Positions 5,458 to 6,037 of a stretch of 6,037 nucleotides of DNA are shown in pieces. The first letter of the stretch is position 1. Every line of letters begins with the position of its first letter. The translations under genes were made by a program, and so were the position numbers. Source of the stretch: CAZOHN01 sp964579325 (GTDB lineage: Bacteria; Pseudomonadota; Alphaproteobacteria; Rhodobacterales; Rhodobacteraceae); the NCBI GenBank assembly GCA_964579325.1, contig CAZOHN010000213.1, positions 1 through 6,037 on the forward strand, written 5' to 3'. The notes under the pieces were generated by a model. It saw only the letters and a program-made list of their open reading frames with translations. It was not told where the DNA came from and ran no database searches.

Positions 5458-5964
5458 ATGCGGGTTCTGGGGGTCGATCCTGGGCTCAGGCACATGGGCT
5501 GGGGCGTGATCGACGTCTCGGGCGCCCGACTCAGGCATGTCGCCAATGGTGTCTGCCGCTCGGGCGAGGGCGACCTCGCTCTGCGCCTGCTGGCGCTTCA
5601 CATCGGTCTCACCCGGGTCGTGGCCGAGTTCGCGCCCGACGCGGCCGCGGTCGAGGCCACCTTCGTCAACAAGGACGCCGTTGCGACGCTGAAGCTGGGC
5701 CAGGCGCGCGGGATCGCACTCCTGGTCCCCGCGCAGGCCGGCATCCCGGTGGGCGAGTACGCCCCAAACGCCGTCAAGAAGGCTGTGGTCGGCGTCGGCC
5801 ATGCCGCCAAGCAACAGATCGACCACATGGTGCGGATGCAGCTTCCGGGCGTCGAACTCGCCGGCCCGGACGCCGCCGATGCGCTCGCCATCGCGATCTG
5901 CCACGCCCATCACCTCGCGACGACGGGCCGCTACGAGGCCGCGCTCAGGAGGGCGGGGGCATGA
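5458..5964 (+). CDS. ruvC: Crossover junction endodeoxyribonuclease RuvC
   Basis: Holliday-junction resolvase: a dimer that cuts the four-way junction symmetrically after RuvAB branch migration, in recombinational repair. The 168-residue protein begins MRVLGVDPGLRHMGWGVI, the RNase H-like first strand. All four metal-binding acidic residues of the E. coli enzyme are present at the same numbers: Asp7, Glu66 (AAVEATFVNKD), Asp138 and Asp141 (GPDAADALAIAICHAH). The DNA-contact region GHAAKQQIDHMVR (114-126) is also intact. ATG 5458 has AGGGG 5 nt upstream. Its stop overlaps the ruvA start as ATGA, so the two are translationally coupled and the unit is ruvCA, probably continuing to ruvB. The upstream region is unusually long for this operon and has operator-like sites, including a LexA-like box. 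Confidence 0.98.
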   Translation: MRVLGVDPGLRHMGWGVIDVSGARLRHVANGVCRSGEGDLALRLLALHIGLTRVVAEFAPDAAAVEATFVNKDAVATLKLGQARGIALLVPAQAGIPVGEYAPNAVKKAVVGVGHAAKQQIDHMVRMQLPGVELAGPDAADALAIAICHAHHLATTGRYEAALRRAGA

Positions 5965-6037
5965 TCGGCCGCCTTTCAGGGCGGATCGAGTTGAAGGGCG
6001 ACGGCCAGGTCCTGCTCGACGTGCGCGGGGTGGGCTA
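5961..6037 (+). CDS. ruvA: Holliday junction DNA helicase subunit RuvA, N-terminal fragment (cut by window edge)
   Basis: Only about 25 codons are present before the right edge. They read MIGRLSGRIELKGDGQVLLD followed by VRGVGY, the canonical opening of RuvA: the first strands of the OB-fold domain that, as a tetramer, binds the Holliday junction and loads RuvB. ATG 5961 overlaps the ruvC TGA (ATGA) and has a strong GGAGG (5948-5952) 8 nt upstream, inside the ruvC 3' end. The tetramer-core and RuvB-contact domains lie outside the window. Confidence 0.95.
   Translation, partial: MIGRLSGRIELKGDGQVLLDVRGVG

Noticed and set aside
1..6037. CRISPR array, insertion sequence, tRNA or phage-like genes
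   Set aside because: No regularly spaced repeats, transposase motifs, terminal inverted repeats or tRNA-like cloverleaf were seen on either strand.

Overview
The window looks like chromosomal, high-GC alphaproteobacterial DNA, most likely from the Rhodobacteraceae (Rhodobacter/Paracoccus relatives). This rests on the strong GC bias at third codon positions, the style of the IleS, MsrA, PrmA and RuvC proteins, and a DUF1127 small protein. The taxon is inferred from protein character; no database search was possible.

Layout. The left edge (1-496, minus strand) holds the first 165 codons of ileS, isoleucyl-tRNA synthetase. Its control region lies to the right: a good sigma70-type promoter inside a perfect inverted repeat (631-650), and beyond it a minus-strand intrinsic terminator (673-703) with no recognisable gene feeding it. 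From 889 to 4362 five genes run on the plus strand: a 12-helix MFS permease, msrA (methionine sulfoxide reductase A), a P-loop kinase-like protein that overlaps the msrA stop, and prmA (ribosomal protein L11 methyltransferase). That is four genes; the fifth is a separately spaced 115-residue single-pass membrane protein of unknown function at 4463-4810. Spacing is tight (59 nt, 8-nt overlap, 36 nt, 100 nt), so msrA-kinase-prmA probably form one transcription unit, possibly joined by the MFS gene.

A bidirectional intrinsic terminator (4856-4895) separates the unknown membrane protein from the convergent DUF1127 gene (4932-5129, minus). A 328-bp intergenic region then separates DUF1127 from the divergent ruvC. 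It is the least GC-rich part of the window and holds a DUF1127 promoter candidate, a CtrA-like half-matched site and a LexA-like CTTC-N7-GTTC site. The right edge has a complete ruvC (Holliday-junction resolvase) overlapping the start of ruvA by ATGA, the usual ruvCA(B) arrangement.

Functionally this is mostly housekeeping: tRNA charging, repair of oxidised methionine, ribosomal protein methylation and recombination repair. I do not see a mobile element, CRISPR array, tRNA, rRNA or evidence for a new multi-gene system. The points most worth checking are the unexplained terminator and short Ile-codon frame upstream of ileS, the kinase-like protein whose P-loop lacks the usual lysine, and the operator-like sites in front of ruvC.
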